From Candidatus Omnitrophota bacterium (GTDB lineage: Bacteria > Hinthialibacterota > Hinthialibacteria > Hinthialibacterales > JAKPRU01): DNA of 64,000 nucleotides. Positions 8,538 through 17,322 of this stretch are shown here, piece by piece (position 1 is the stretch's first letter; every line of letters starts with the position of its first letter). The notes below the pieces were generated by a model, which did not search any database, had not been told where the DNA came from, and was given only the letters and a program-made list of their open reading frames with translations. Position numbers and translations under genes: made by a program. Location of the stretch: assembly GCA_029570205.1 (NCBI GenBank), contig JAKQSI010000053.1, forward strand, positions 1 to 64,000, given 5' to 3'.

Positions 8538-8876
8538 ATGGTCGAGATGATTCAACGAGATGACCGGAATGAAGTCACCATTATTACCGTTCCGGCAAGA
8601 TTGGACGCCGTATTGAGCGAAAGTCTCAATCAGTTGTTCGGCGATCTGATGGCGGAAGGTCGATGCAAGGTGGTTGTCGATTGCCGGCATCTGGAGTTCC
8701 TGAACAGCATTGTCATCGGAATTCTGGTCAGCTTTCACCAGAAAGCCACCAAAAAAGGCGGCAATCTCAAGTTCGCCAATGTCCCGCTTCCCGTGGAAGA
8801 TGTCTTCCGTCTGACCAAGTTGGACCAGGTATTCAAATGGTATCCGAGCGTGGATGATGCGGTGGCCGATTTCTGA
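8538..8876 (+). CDS. STAS-domain anti-sigma-factor antagonist-like protein
   Basis: A 112-residue single-domain STAS protein. Such proteins bind anti-sigma kinases or other partners and are switched by phosphorylation of a conserved Ser. The alternating strands and helices are clear (EVTIITVPARLDAVLS, CKVVVDCRHLEFLNSIVIGIL), and the Ser in LEFLNSIVIG sits at the usual phosphosite. No partner kinase or phosphatase is adjacent. It has its own intergenic start with GGAG 13 bp upstream. The next gene, RicT-like, follows after 88 bp. Confidence 0.85.
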   Translation: MVEMIQRDDRNEVTIITVPARLDAVLSESLNQLFGDLMAEGRCKVVVDCRHLEFLNSIVIGILVSFHQKATKKGGNLKFANVPLPVEDVFRLTKLDQVFKWYPSVDDAVADF

Positions 8877-8890
8877 AACGTCGCTTACTC

Positions 8891-8922
8891 CAACTCTCTC
8901 CCACGGGAGAAAGCGGAGGGTG
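8891..8922. repeat. CTCTCCC...GGGAG intergenic palindrome
   Basis: CTCTCTCCCACGGGAGAAAG followed by CGGAGGGTG forms a small palindrome between the STAS gene and ricT. A related string lies at 9848-9883. Such CT-rich/AG-rich palindromes look like dispersed intergenic elements. Confidence 0.45.
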
Positions 8923-8964
8923 CTTTTCGCTCGACAGGCCTTTTCTCCGGGAAGGGTTTGATCT

Positions 8965-9765
8965 ATGGATGTGATGGATGTTCGTGTGCGCGAGTATCGG
9001 GCAATCGCGCGCTTCAAATCCGATCCCGTGGACCTTCCTGCAGGCGCTCATTGCCTTGTCGATGTGGAGGACGATCGGGAACTCGCTACGGTTCTGCGTC
9101 CCCGCTACGAATGGACCGAGGATTTGCCCCCGGAATTGGGTGTGTTTTTCGTTCGCCCGGCGGAGGATGCCGATCTCGCCCAGTTTTATCAGAATCGGCA
9201 GAAAGAGCGCGAGGCTTTTGTCCTTGCCCTTCAGAAGATCAAAGACCGTGAACTCCCCATGATCCTCGTCGCCGTGGAACAGACACTGGACGGCAAAAAG
9301 ATCCGCTTCTATTTTACCGCCGATGGCCGAATCGACTTCCGTGACCTGGTTCGCGATCTGGCGCACATTTTTCGAACCCGAATTGAAATGAGGCAAATCG
9401 GTGTGCGAGACCGCTCCCGCAAGGTCGGCGGATTCGGACCCTGTGGCGAGCAACTCTGCTGCAACCGGTTTATCAGTACATTCGATCCCATTACGATCAA
9501 AATGGCCAAGGAACAGAACCTGGCTCTTAACCCCTCCAAACTGTCCGGGGTGTGCGGACGTCTCAAATGCTGCCTGGCCTATGAGGTCGATACCTACCGA
9601 GTCTGTCGCAAAAACTTTCCGAATCCCAACCAGGAAGTGACAACCCCCATCGGAAGCGGTGTAGTGATCGAGCAAAACGTCATCAAGGGAACTGTTACCA
9701 CTCGTTATGAAGGTGGCCAGGCCCCCCGCGAATGGCCCATCGAGGATATCAACTTCCGGCAATAA
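8965..9765 (+). CDS. ricT: PSP1-domain protein, RicT (YaaT)-like
   Basis: A 266-residue PSP1-domain protein. In Bacillus the homologue RicT forms an iron-sulfur complex with RicA and RicF that adjusts RNase Y activity. The diagnostic Cys clusters are present: GPCGEQLCC near residue 155 and CGRLKCCLAYE near residue 195, with VGGFGPCG before the first. The N-terminus is longer and the C-terminus shorter than in some relatives. The start has GGGAAGGG about 10 bp upstream. No ricA or ricF is nearby. The family assignment is firm; the role in this organism is inferred. Confidence 0.92.
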   Translation: MDVMDVRVREYRAIARFKSDPVDLPAGAHCLVDVEDDRELATVLRPRYEWTEDLPPELGVFFVRPAEDADLAQFYQNRQKEREAFVLALQKIKDRELPMILVAVEQTLDGKKIRFYFTADGRIDFRDLVRDLAHIFRTRIEMRQIGVRDRSRKVGGFGPCGEQLCCNRFISTFDPITIKMAKEQNLALNPSKLSGVCGRLKCCLAYEVDTYRVCRKNFPNPNQEVTTPIGSGVVIEQNVIKGTVTTRYEGGQAPREWPIEDINFRQ

Positions 9766-9847
9766 GGTAGACACGCACGAAATATGGCATCCTGCCGGTG
9801 ATTGTGGCGCCTGACCCTTAGGCCCCCCACAAAAAAGTGTTTTTCTT

Positions 9848-9883
9848 CTCTCTCTCCCTCCGGGAAAGGGTCGGGGTAAGGGT
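9848..9883. repeat. Intergenic CT/GA-rich palindrome
   Basis: CTCTCTCCCTCCGGGAAAGG followed by GTCGGGGTAAGGGT forms an imperfect palindrome upstream of the CPBP gene. It resembles the string at 8891-8922 in content and place. A CAC/GTG mini-hairpin with a following T-run (about 9829-9845) may serve as a terminator for the gene ending at 9765. Confidence 0.45.
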
Positions 9884-9959
9884 CGTGATCCTGCCACCTT
9901 GCCTCAATGACATTGATTCCGAAGAACGGGGGAACCAAAATCACTTCTGAGGTAGCCTT

Positions 9960-10685
9960 ATGAATCTCAACTTCCGTCTCTGGCTCTGCCTCCTCCCTGC
10001 AATGACCGTCCCCATGGCAGGTTCGCTTTTCTATTTTGTCATTCTGGCGGGCAGGCCGTTGGGAAATACCGTCTTTCTCTTTACGAAATTGTTCCTGATC
10101 TTTTGGCCGTTGGCCGCCATTGCTCTCACCACGGGATTTCACCGAACCGGCCCGGCATTCAACCGACAGAAACATTTTCGCGCGCTTCCGCTGGGGGCGC
10201 TGTCTGGCCTTCTCATCGCCGGGGCCATGATTCTTCTGTACCGATTCACACCGCTGGGTGATTACGTTCGGTTTCACGCGGTTGAGGTTCGCGCCAAGGT
10301 AGAGGAAATCGGTATCCTGGATCGTTACATCCTGTTCGCGATTTTCGTTTCAATGGTTCATTCGTTCCTGGAGGAGTATTACTGGCGGTGGTTTGTATTC
10401 GGATCGCTGGATCGACTGGTAAGCCCCCTCGCCGCCTATTTCCTGGCGAATTTGGCATTCGCTGCACACCATTATGTCATTCTCAGCGGCTATTTCTCCT
10501 TCTGGGGAGCCTTCTTTTTCGGAACTTGTGTTGGGCTTGGTGGCGCGCTGTGGTGTCGGATGTATCGAACACAGGACAGCCTTGCCGGAATCTGGCTGTC
10601 CCACACTCTTGTAGACCTTGCCATTTTCGCAATCGGCTATGATCTGGTCTTCCGTCAGGTCCCCCTGCCCATTGCCCAAGGATGA
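9960..10685 (+). CDS. CPBP family intramembrane glutamic endopeptidase
   Basis: A 241-residue, strongly hydrophobic protein with about six to seven membrane helices. The three signature motifs of the CPBP (CAAX protease / bacteriocin-processing, Abi) family are present in order: EEYYWRW (EExxxR) near residue 140, FAAHHY (FxxxH) near 175, and SHTLVDL (HxxxD) near 217. Family members are membrane proteases or related scaffolds; the substrate here is unknown. It stands alone with 194 bp upstream and 391 bp downstream of intergenic sequence. Confidence 0.9.
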   Translation: MNLNFRLWLCLLPAMTVPMAGSLFYFVILAGRPLGNTVFLFTKLFLIFWPLAAIALTTGFHRTGPAFNRQKHFRALPLGALSGLLIAGAMILLYRFTPLGDYVRFHAVEVRAKVEEIGILDRYILFAIFVSMVHSFLEEYYWRWFVFGSLDRLVSPLAAYFLANLAFAAHHYVILSGYFSFWGAFFFGTCVGLGGALWCRMYRTQDSLAGIWLSHTLVDLAIFAIGYDLVFRQVPLPIAQG

Positions 10686-11076
10686 GAAAAGGAACTTCGA
10701 CAATCGTTGGGTCGAACAGGCGGCATCCTTGTCTGAAATTCCCTATAATTGTCAGCGTGGCAGACGTGGCACGCCCAAGTCATCGGCAAGATACCTGTGC
10801 GGCCCTGCCTCAACAAACGGCACATTGAGCCATGGGGATATCATGTTCTTCTCATTCCTGAAGATTATGCGACAAATCCCTGATGATTGCGTGTTCATCA
10901 CCGCCGAAACCGACCTTCAGGGAGCATCGGGGGGAGGTCAATCGCAGAGCCGAAAACAGGCTTTGTTTCTTCCTCTTGACTTGTGCAACACCTATATATA
11001 TACAGTGACTTTTGGTATCTTCATAAGAGGTAAACAGACTCGTTTTCCTCACCCATAGAATGAGGTCCGACAAAAG
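10686..11076. other. 391-bp intergenic region before the ABC importer
   Basis: No convincing gene is seen; an open frame through here has no family resemblance or ribosome site. A sigma-70-like promoter lies at 10976-11004 and a GAGGT ribosome site at 11062-11066. Confidence 0.6.
10976..11004 (+). promoter_or_regulatory. Sigma-70-like promoter for the sugar ABC operon
   Basis: TTGACT (10976-10981) and TATACA (10999-11004) are separated by 17 bp, a near-consensus housekeeping promoter. It lies about 70 bp upstream of the first permease gene and points at it. Confidence 0.6.
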
Positions 11077-12063
11077 TTGGTTTATCCCCTCTGGTATCTC
11101 GTGGCTCTTGTTGGATTCTGGAGCCTGATCCCCGCTTCCGCTTTTATCCTTGCCGACTGGATCAAAACCGGACGGCTCAAACTGCGTCAGAAGCACCACC
11201 AGTGGATATGGGCATACCTGTTCATGTCGGTGGCGCTCGCATGGGCCACGTTGTTCATGTTCTTCCCCCTGGCTCAGGCGTTTTATCAAAGCATGACCGA
11301 TTTCAGCCTCACCAGCGCCACCGCCACCCGGTGGGTGGGATTACAGAATTACCTGGAGATTCTGAAAGATCGGTTCTGGTGGCATACCCTGTGGATCACA
11401 TTCATCTATATGGTGGGCACAGTCCCGTTTGGTGTTCTGCTGAGTATGTTCCTGGCCGTGCAGATTTTGAAACAACCCACCACCATGCAGACCTTCTTTA
11501 AGGCCGCTCTCTACCTTCCGGGGGTCATCAGCGTCGTCGTGACAGCCGCAATCATGAAATGGATTTTCCACAGCGGAAACGGATTCGCCAACGCGTTTCT
11601 TCACGCATTTGGCCTGCCGCCACAAAACTGGTTCGGGAATCCGAACCTGGCAATGCCGGTGTTGATCGCGCTGGCCTGGCTCTCGGCATACGGCGTGGGG
11701 GTAATTATTTATTGCGCGGCCATCGGCAATATCCCGTCCACCTACTATGAGGTCGGCGAATTGGACGGGGCCTCCAACTGGACGGTCTTCTTCTCCATCA
11801 CCTGGCCCCTCGTGAAGCCGACCACGATTTTCGTAACCATTATCGGACTGATCGGCGCATTTCAGGTGTTCGCGCCCGCAATGCTGATTACACGCGGTGG
11901 CCCGCTTAATACCACATACTTCGTCAACTATCATATCTATCGAACCTTTTATTATGAAAACGACTTCGGTCTTGCCTCCGCGATGGCTGTTCTCCTGATG
12001 ATAGTCATTGTTATCGTTTCCGTTCTGAATTATCGCTGGCTGGCGACCGATGTGGAGTACTGA
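11077..12063 (+). CDS. Carbohydrate ABC transporter permease (MalF/UgpA type)
   Basis: A 328-residue inner-membrane permease of the carbohydrate-uptake (CUT1) class. It has an extra N-terminal helix, then the usual six, and the cytoplasmic EAA loop reads EVGELDGASNWTVFFSITWP near residue 228, where the ATPase docks. The start is a TTG at 11077: an in-frame stop at 11056 leaves no ATG, and GAGGT precedes the TTG by 10 bp. It abuts the second permease gene without a gap, so the two form one heterodimeric channel. No ATPase gene is in the cluster, so a shared ATPase is likely, as in many CUT1 systems. Confidence 0.92.
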   Translation: MVYPLWYLVALVGFWSLIPASAFILADWIKTGRLKLRQKHHQWIWAYLFMSVALAWATLFMFFPLAQAFYQSMTDFSLTSATATRWVGLQNYLEILKDRFWWHTLWITFIYMVGTVPFGVLLSMFLAVQILKQPTTMQTFFKAALYLPGVISVVVTAAIMKWIFHSGNGFANAFLHAFGLPPQNWFGNPNLAMPVLIALAWLSAYGVGVIIYCAAIGNIPSTYYEVGELDGASNWTVFFSITWPLVKPTTIFVTIIGLIGAFQVFAPAMLITRGGPLNTTYFVNYHIYRTFYYENDFGLASAMAVLLMIVIVIVSVLNYRWLATDVEY

Positions 12064-12924
12064 ATGAGTACGGCGGTAAAAACAACAGTGCAGTCCCGCC
12101 TGGTCGGCTTGATCGTGCTCCTTTTCTACACGGTCCTGTCGCTGCTCTCGTTGTATCTCATGGTGGTAAGCAGCCTGACCCACCTGGGAACCTCTTTTGA
12201 ATTGGCCGACCTGGACTGGTATCCGCGCGATTGGGCTTTCGAGAACTTTGCGACTTTTTTCGCGATTACACGAGGGATGGCCTGGACCTGGCTTCGCAAC
12301 AGCCTGGTTGTTGCTCTCGTTCCGACTGTGTTCAATCTCCTGTTTGCCGCCATGGCCGGTTATGCCCTCGCAAAACTCGATTTCCCCGGTAGACAATTCC
12401 TCTTCTGGTCCATCATCGGCGTAATGGCGATCCCGGCATTTGTCACATTGATCCCGCTGTACCAGATGATGTTTCGATTTGCCTGGTTTGATACGTTTTA
12501 TGCCCTGATTGTCCCCAAAATGGCAGGATTGGGCAGCATTTTTCTGTTCAAACAATACATGAGTACCCTCCCCAGCGATCTTATGGAAGCCGGGCGAATC
12601 GACGGCGCGTCGGAGGGAACAATCTTTACCAAGATCGTCTGGCCCATGGCCCAACCTGTCCTGGCGGTCATATTCCTGCTTGAATTTGTAGCCGCTTGGG
12701 GCGATTATTTCTGGCCTTATCTTGTAACGAATTCCACCGAACAAATGACCTTCCAGGTCGGACTGATGTCCATTATCGGGGTCGATCAGGGCACGGTTCT
12801 GCTTCAGGACTATGGAGCCATCATGGCCGGGTCACTGGTAGCCAGCCTGCCGGTTATTATACTGTTTCTGCTGCTTCAACGTCACTTCGTCCGTGGATTG
12901 ACTATCGGCGCGGTGAAAGGTTAG
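12064..12924 (+). CDS. Carbohydrate ABC transporter permease (MalG/UgpE type)
   Basis: A 286-residue permease with six predicted helices. Its EAA loop reads EAGRIDGASEGTIFTKIVWP near residue 180, the MalG-type partner of the preceding permease. The ATG starts directly after the previous stop, which implies translational coupling. The binding-protein gene begins four bases downstream. The imported sugar cannot be named. Confidence 0.93.
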   Translation: MSTAVKTTVQSRLVGLIVLLFYTVLSLLSLYLMVVSSLTHLGTSFELADLDWYPRDWAFENFATFFAITRGMAWTWLRNSLVVALVPTVFNLLFAAMAGYALAKLDFPGRQFLFWSIIGVMAIPAFVTLIPLYQMMFRFAWFDTFYALIVPKMAGLGSIFLFKQYMSTLPSDLMEAGRIDGASEGTIFTKIVWPMAQPVLAVIFLLEFVAAWGDYFWPYLVTNSTEQMTFQVGLMSIIGVDQGTVLLQDYGAIMAGSLVASLPVIILFLLLQRHFVRGLTIGAVKG

Positions 12925-12928
12925 TACA

Positions 12929-14479
12929 ATGAAAAGTGTACTGATGGCCGTTCTCAGCATTGCGCTTTTACTCAGTTGGCTCGGTTTTCTCACCTGGCTG
13001 GAACGTCCGACCGCTCTTGAGGGACAGGAAATCGGAGAAGCCAGGACCGATGAAATCGTTGTCTGGATTAATGAAATGCTGGGCACGCCGGATGAAGCCT
13101 ACTACTATGAATTACAGAATTGCTGGAACGCCACACATCCGAACGTGAAAATGAAACTCGCCATTATGAGTCACGCTGGATATGACAGTAAACTGCGTGT
13201 CGCCATCGCGAGCGGCCAGCCGCCCGATGTCTGTACTAGCGGTTTCGAAACTCTCCAGGCGCTGGAATCCATCGGGAAATCTCTTGATCTCGCTGCGCCC
13301 ATCCCGGAAGACATCCTCCCGGTCGAACACTTGAAAGCCATGGGTCCCGTGGTGGAAAGGGCTGCCATCCGTAACGGAAAAGCCTGTGTTTTCCCTCTCT
13401 ATCGCTACTGCTATGGCGGCGTTATGCTCGCCAACAGAACAATGCTCCTCGAAGCGGGGTATGACGACGATGAGATTCGGCGCAACGGATGGACATTCGA
13501 ACAATTTCGCGATGCCTGTAAACGAATGACCAGGGATCTCGACGGCGACGGGAAAACCGATCGATGGGGATATGCCTCCGCTTTGTCGCACATGGAACAT
13601 CTTCTGCTCAACGAATTTGGCCCCGCGATTTACGGCAAAGAGATCGCCACGGCGCAACTTCTCGGCTACGATGAACAAACGAAGCGTTGGACCCGCCACC
13701 CCGGACTGACTGAAGATCATTTTTACCGACTGTGTCTACTGTACCATCAATTGATTAACGTCGATAAAAGCTGGAACCCTAATTACCTGTCGATGACTAC
13801 TTATGAACTCCTGGATGAGCTGATTACACAGCAGAAGGTGGGAATGATGTTCGGCTCGATTCCCTGGGCGCCCATAGTTTACAAAGATCTTTGGGACCTC
13901 GAAGTAAAACAAGGCGTCAAGAAACCGAATCCGTTCCCCGACCTGACCTCGTTCTGGATGCCTACACTCCGGAAAGGTGACCGGCCAAGTCCCTCGGCCG
14001 GCGTGTACGGTTTCAGCGTGCTTAAACAGTCTTCTTACAAAGGGGAGGCCCACACATGGAATGCCTGTCGCGTGGCCTTGTTCCTCACGCACCCGGTTCA
14101 TCTCGCGCGTTCACAGATGCGCTTCTTCCGGCATCTTCCACCCGAACCCGAACGATTCGGAAAAATCTTTCCTGAATTGATAGATATGAAAGATCGGTGG
14201 GTGAAATACTACAATGAGGTAATGGATTCCGGCCTGTGGCACACATTAGGGGTCGATCCTGCTACAGCCCCGGATTTCGCCGCATACCAGGCCGTCAACA
14301 TGGAGGTCATCAACTGGCTTCGCAAAACGGGATTCGGTATTATAGAGCAAGTCATCTATCAGAAAATCACCCCGGAAGAGGGCGGGCGACGGTTATTCGT
14401 CGGAATCAAGGAGGCCGCTGACGGGGCTTACGAGAAACTCAATGTGACACCCCAGGTGGATGCAGGAGTTTCGGAATGA
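12929..14479 (+). CDS. Extracellular solute-binding protein of the sugar ABC importer
   Basis: A 516-residue family 1 solute-binding protein that would deliver the sugar to the two permeases encoded just upstream. An uncleaved-looking N-terminal membrane helix (residues 4-23, no lipobox) would tether it to the inner membrane. Family features are EIVVWINE as the first strand, then SGQPPDVCTSGFETLQAL and GWTFEQFRDACKRMTRD. A calcium-like loop DLDGDGKTDRWGYAS lies near residue 202, as is common in this family. At over 500 residues it is longer than the usual 420-450. The ribosome site AAAGG lies inside the end of the permease gene. Confidence 0.9.
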   Translation: MKSVLMAVLSIALLLSWLGFLTWLERPTALEGQEIGEARTDEIVVWINEMLGTPDEAYYYELQNCWNATHPNVKMKLAIMSHAGYDSKLRVAIASGQPPDVCTSGFETLQALESIGKSLDLAAPIPEDILPVEHLKAMGPVVERAAIRNGKACVFPLYRYCYGGVMLANRTMLLEAGYDDDEIRRNGWTFEQFRDACKRMTRDLDGDGKTDRWGYASALSHMEHLLLNEFGPAIYGKEIATAQLLGYDEQTKRWTRHPGLTEDHFYRLCLLYHQLINVDKSWNPNYLSMTTYELLDELITQQKVGMMFGSIPWAPIVYKDLWDLEVKQGVKKPNPFPDLTSFWMPTLRKGDRPSPSAGVYGFSVLKQSSYKGEAHTWNACRVALFLTHPVHLARSQMRFFRHLPPEPERFGKIFPELIDMKDRWVKYYNEVMDSGLWHTLGVDPATAPDFAAYQAVNMEVINWLRKTGFGIIEQVIYQKITPEEGGRRLFVGIKEAADGAYEKLNVTPQVDAGVSE

Positions 14480-14606
14480 AAACGAACGGCTTGAGACTTT
14501 CCCTGTTGAGTACCCCGGAGAAAGATTCAGGCCCTTTCGGTGCTGTTCTGATGTCTAATCACAACCGGATCGGCTGGTGCCGACCGGACGCAGCAAGGAG
14601 TTCCCC

Positions 14607-17288
14607 ATGAGTAGTTCTGCACAACTCGGCATCGCGCAAACGCTAGCCACCGTCTTTTTTCTCCTTTCTATTACGACGGTCGTGACCTGTGCCGCGCCCG
14701 GCGACTGGCCCGAGCCTCGCCGGAATCCGCATTTGACTACAATCCAACCGCTACCCGGCGAGATGGTGGATCCGCCTTCGATTCTGTCCGCTGTGCCGAT
14801 CTCTCCCTCTCGCCCCTCCATGCAGCCTGTCGTTGCGCCGGACGGTACAGAAACCTGCGGCTTGTGTATTGTCGGAGGCGCGCTACATTGTTTTAGTACG
14901 GGTGGCCGGGAGATTTGGAGATCCCACCCGCCGGGATTGAACTTCACATCCATCGAAGCCGCGGAGGATCTCGATCTGGACGGTCGCGTAGAGATTGCCC
15001 TCAAAGCCGGACGAACTGCCGATCCGTACAGTGCGGCCGTTCTTGTGTCCCTTGAGGATGGGAGCCTTCTTTGGAGCTACGATGTCGAGCCGATGTCCTA
15101 TGCCTGGTATCTTCATATTGTAGATGTCTTCCCCGAGAAACAGACCAAACAGGTGGTGGTTGTGATGCAGGGCTATCCGCCCGATGCCGAAAACGGCTAT
15201 ATCACTTTATTTGATTTTGTTCAGCCGGGCCAACCACCTGCGCAGCAATGGCGATATGCCTTCCATGATTATACCTGCTTTCCTACGTTATTACGCACGG
15301 ATCTCGACAGTGACGGGACGGATGAACTGGCTGTCGAGACCCATAGCCGAATGTGGCTCCTCGATGCCAGAACCGGCGCTGTCAAACAATTTATCGGGTG
15401 GGATCCTTCCCCAGGTAACATTCGCAGCTATGGCTTGGTCACATTCGTCGATCTGGACCCGAACGGCGGCGACGGCCGTGAGGACTTCCTGTGCATCGCT
15501 GATTTTAGCCATCACCAGGAGGTATTGCACAACAACAACGGGAAACTGGAATTGGCCTGGGTTCATGGGTGGCCGGACGAAACTGCGACTCGGAAGATCG
15601 TTTCTACCTGGCCGGAACCGCCCCGTGCCGATATAGACGGAGACGGCCGAATAGAAATTATTGCTTCCATGTATAATTCGGAGGACGAAAATCAGTGGCT
15701 GGTTCGAGTGTACGATGCGATGACCGGTGAATTGATTTACCGGAAGCCCGGCGCCGTAGCGTGTGCTGTCTATGATCTTAATGGGGACGGTAAAGCAGAG
15801 GTTGGAGTCAATCTCTCAACCGATCCGACACAGAGTGTATGGAAAGGCGCGCAACTTCTTACAATAGAGAATGGTGATTTCCAGGTGGTGTGGCAGGATC
15901 CATCGGCAACTTTCATCCGCCCGACCATACCCCCCGGGAACACTAGCCATTACCTCCGCTTTGAACGTGGGGGTCAGAAATTCGCCTTGGTGTATGACAG
16001 CGTGCGGGGTATCACGGAGGTGCCGTCGCCCGATGTCCCTGTTGTCGAGCCTGATTTCTCGAAGGTACCGAAGATTGCGGCCTCCGAATACCCGACCCTT
16101 CTGGCCGCGGATGTGACCGGGGATGGGAGAAACGAACTCCTGGTCTATTCCGCCCCGATACTGCGCATAGTTAGCATTTGCGATGACGGCAGTAATGAGG
16201 AACTGGCACAATATCACTCGAGTGGATTACCTGGCGTGGCCGATCTGGATGGAGACGGCTACTTAGAGATCATTACGGGAGAGGTCAGCATGACGCAGAC
16301 ACCTGTTGTCGAAGCACGGACTCCCGCCTTGGGAAACTGCCTTCTCTGGAGATCGGTCTTCCCGACTCCCGCGTTTTCCGGGTTGCCGTGGACTATGAAA
16401 CCTTTCTATGTGCGGCCGGGGCGATTCACCGGCAAATCGACTCCGGACCTCTATGTCTGGGCGGGGCTTCCTCTCGTTCGCAGCACCGTTGTCGATGGAT
16501 TAACAGGTGGCATCGTCTGGGAGAAAAGTGAAACATCCATTGGTCGCTATTGGGGGCCGACGCACCAACCTGCCGCTGTATACGACTACCTGGGGGATGG
16601 ATTCGACGATCTCATTGTTACAATCCCTGATTATTATGGAATTATCAGTGGACAAAATGGAAGATTTCTGTGCGGTCCGTCCTTTCCTCCGGATATATTT
16701 CATCAATCCAGCCAGGGACTGTATACGCTAACGGCGATTTTGGAAGAGACTACCGGGGACCCGACGGTTTGCCTGGTCGGGGGCCACTATTTCCAGGGAG
16801 CTATGTCGATCACGGCTCGCCGGAAGTGGTACAAGTTACCTGTCGTCGGTGAAAGCCGTTATGCAGCCGAAGGCTTTCTGCGGACAGAACATGGCGAATG
16901 GCTCCTCGGAGTCGGGCGACAGAACGGGTATTTCGGTTGCATCAATGTAGCCGACGGAACCTCCCGCTGGGAATATAATGCTCATGCCTCCATTGCGGAG
17001 ACATGCACAATGGACGTTGATGGAGACGGCCGGTTTGAGTTTATTCTCGCTACAAGCCATGGCCGATTGATCGCCTTGGGCGACGACAGCGGTTCTCCAC
17101 GGGTTGTCTGGACGGCGGATTTGCCCGCGGGAGCGGGATACGCGAGCTACCCGGCCGCGCAGTTCTCGCCGATCGCCGCAGATATGAACGCAGACGGCAA
17201 ATCCGAACTTGTTGTTCCCTGTCATGACGGATATGTCTATGTATTAGGCAAATCCGGGGAATACGTCGACAATTCGGACCGATATTGA
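14607..17288 (+). CDS. Secreted FG-GAP/VCBS-repeat beta-propeller protein, copy 1
   Basis: An 893-residue exported protein with a signal peptide ending near CAAPGDWPEPRRNP. It carries at least eight calcium-loop repeats of the type DxDxDGxxE, among them DLDLDGRVEIAL, DLDSDGTDELAV, DIDGDGRIEIIA, DLNGDGKAEVGV, DLDGDGYLEIIT and DVDGDGRFEFIL, consistent with FG-GAP/VCBS beta-propeller blades. The start at 14607 is fixed by GCAAGGAG six bases before the ATG. It is a close paralogue of the next gene (17323) and follows the sugar importer, so a role in binding or cutting a polysaccharide is plausible. No catalytic family was recognised. Confidence 0.85.
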   Translation: MSSSAQLGIAQTLATVFFLLSITTVVTCAAPGDWPEPRRNPHLTTIQPLPGEMVDPPSILSAVPISPSRPSMQPVVAPDGTETCGLCIVGGALHCFSTGGREIWRSHPPGLNFTSIEAAEDLDLDGRVEIALKAGRTADPYSAAVLVSLEDGSLLWSYDVEPMSYAWYLHIVDVFPEKQTKQVVVVMQGYPPDAENGYITLFDFVQPGQPPAQQWRYAFHDYTCFPTLLRTDLDSDGTDELAVETHSRMWLLDARTGAVKQFIGWDPSPGNIRSYGLVTFVDLDPNGGDGREDFLCIADFSHHQEVLHNNNGKLELAWVHGWPDETATRKIVSTWPEPPRADIDGDGRIEIIASMYNSEDENQWLVRVYDAMTGELIYRKPGAVACAVYDLNGDGKAEVGVNLSTDPTQSVWKGAQLLTIENGDFQVVWQDPSATFIRPTIPPGNTSHYLRFERGGQKFALVYDSVRGITEVPSPDVPVVEPDFSKVPKIAASEYPTLLAADVTGDGRNELLVYSAPILRIVSICDDGSNEELAQYHSSGLPGVADLDGDGYLEIITGEVSMTQTPVVEARTPALGNCLLWRSVFPTPAFSGLPWTMKPFYVRPGRFTGKSTPDLYVWAGLPLVRSTVVDGLTGGIVWEKSETSIGRYWGPTHQPAAVYDYLGDGFDDLIVTIPDYYGIISGQNGRFLCGPSFPPDIFHQSSQGLYTLTAILEETTGDPTVCLVGGHYFQGAMSITARRKWYKLPVVGESRYAAEGFLRTEHGEWLLGVGRQNGYFGCINVADGTSRWEYNAHASIAETCTMDVDGDGRFEFILATSHGRLIALGDDSGSPRVVWTADLPAGAGYASYPAAQFSPIAADMNADGKSELVVPCHDGYVYVLGKSGEYVDNSDRY

Positions 17289-17322
17289 TAAGTGACCGCA
17301 CGTTAATAAAGGAATCTGTGCC

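Noticed and set aside
11341-12744. 467-codon minus-strand frame across both permeases
   Set aside because: It crosses two clear genes, has His/Gln/Asp-rich random composition and no start signal.
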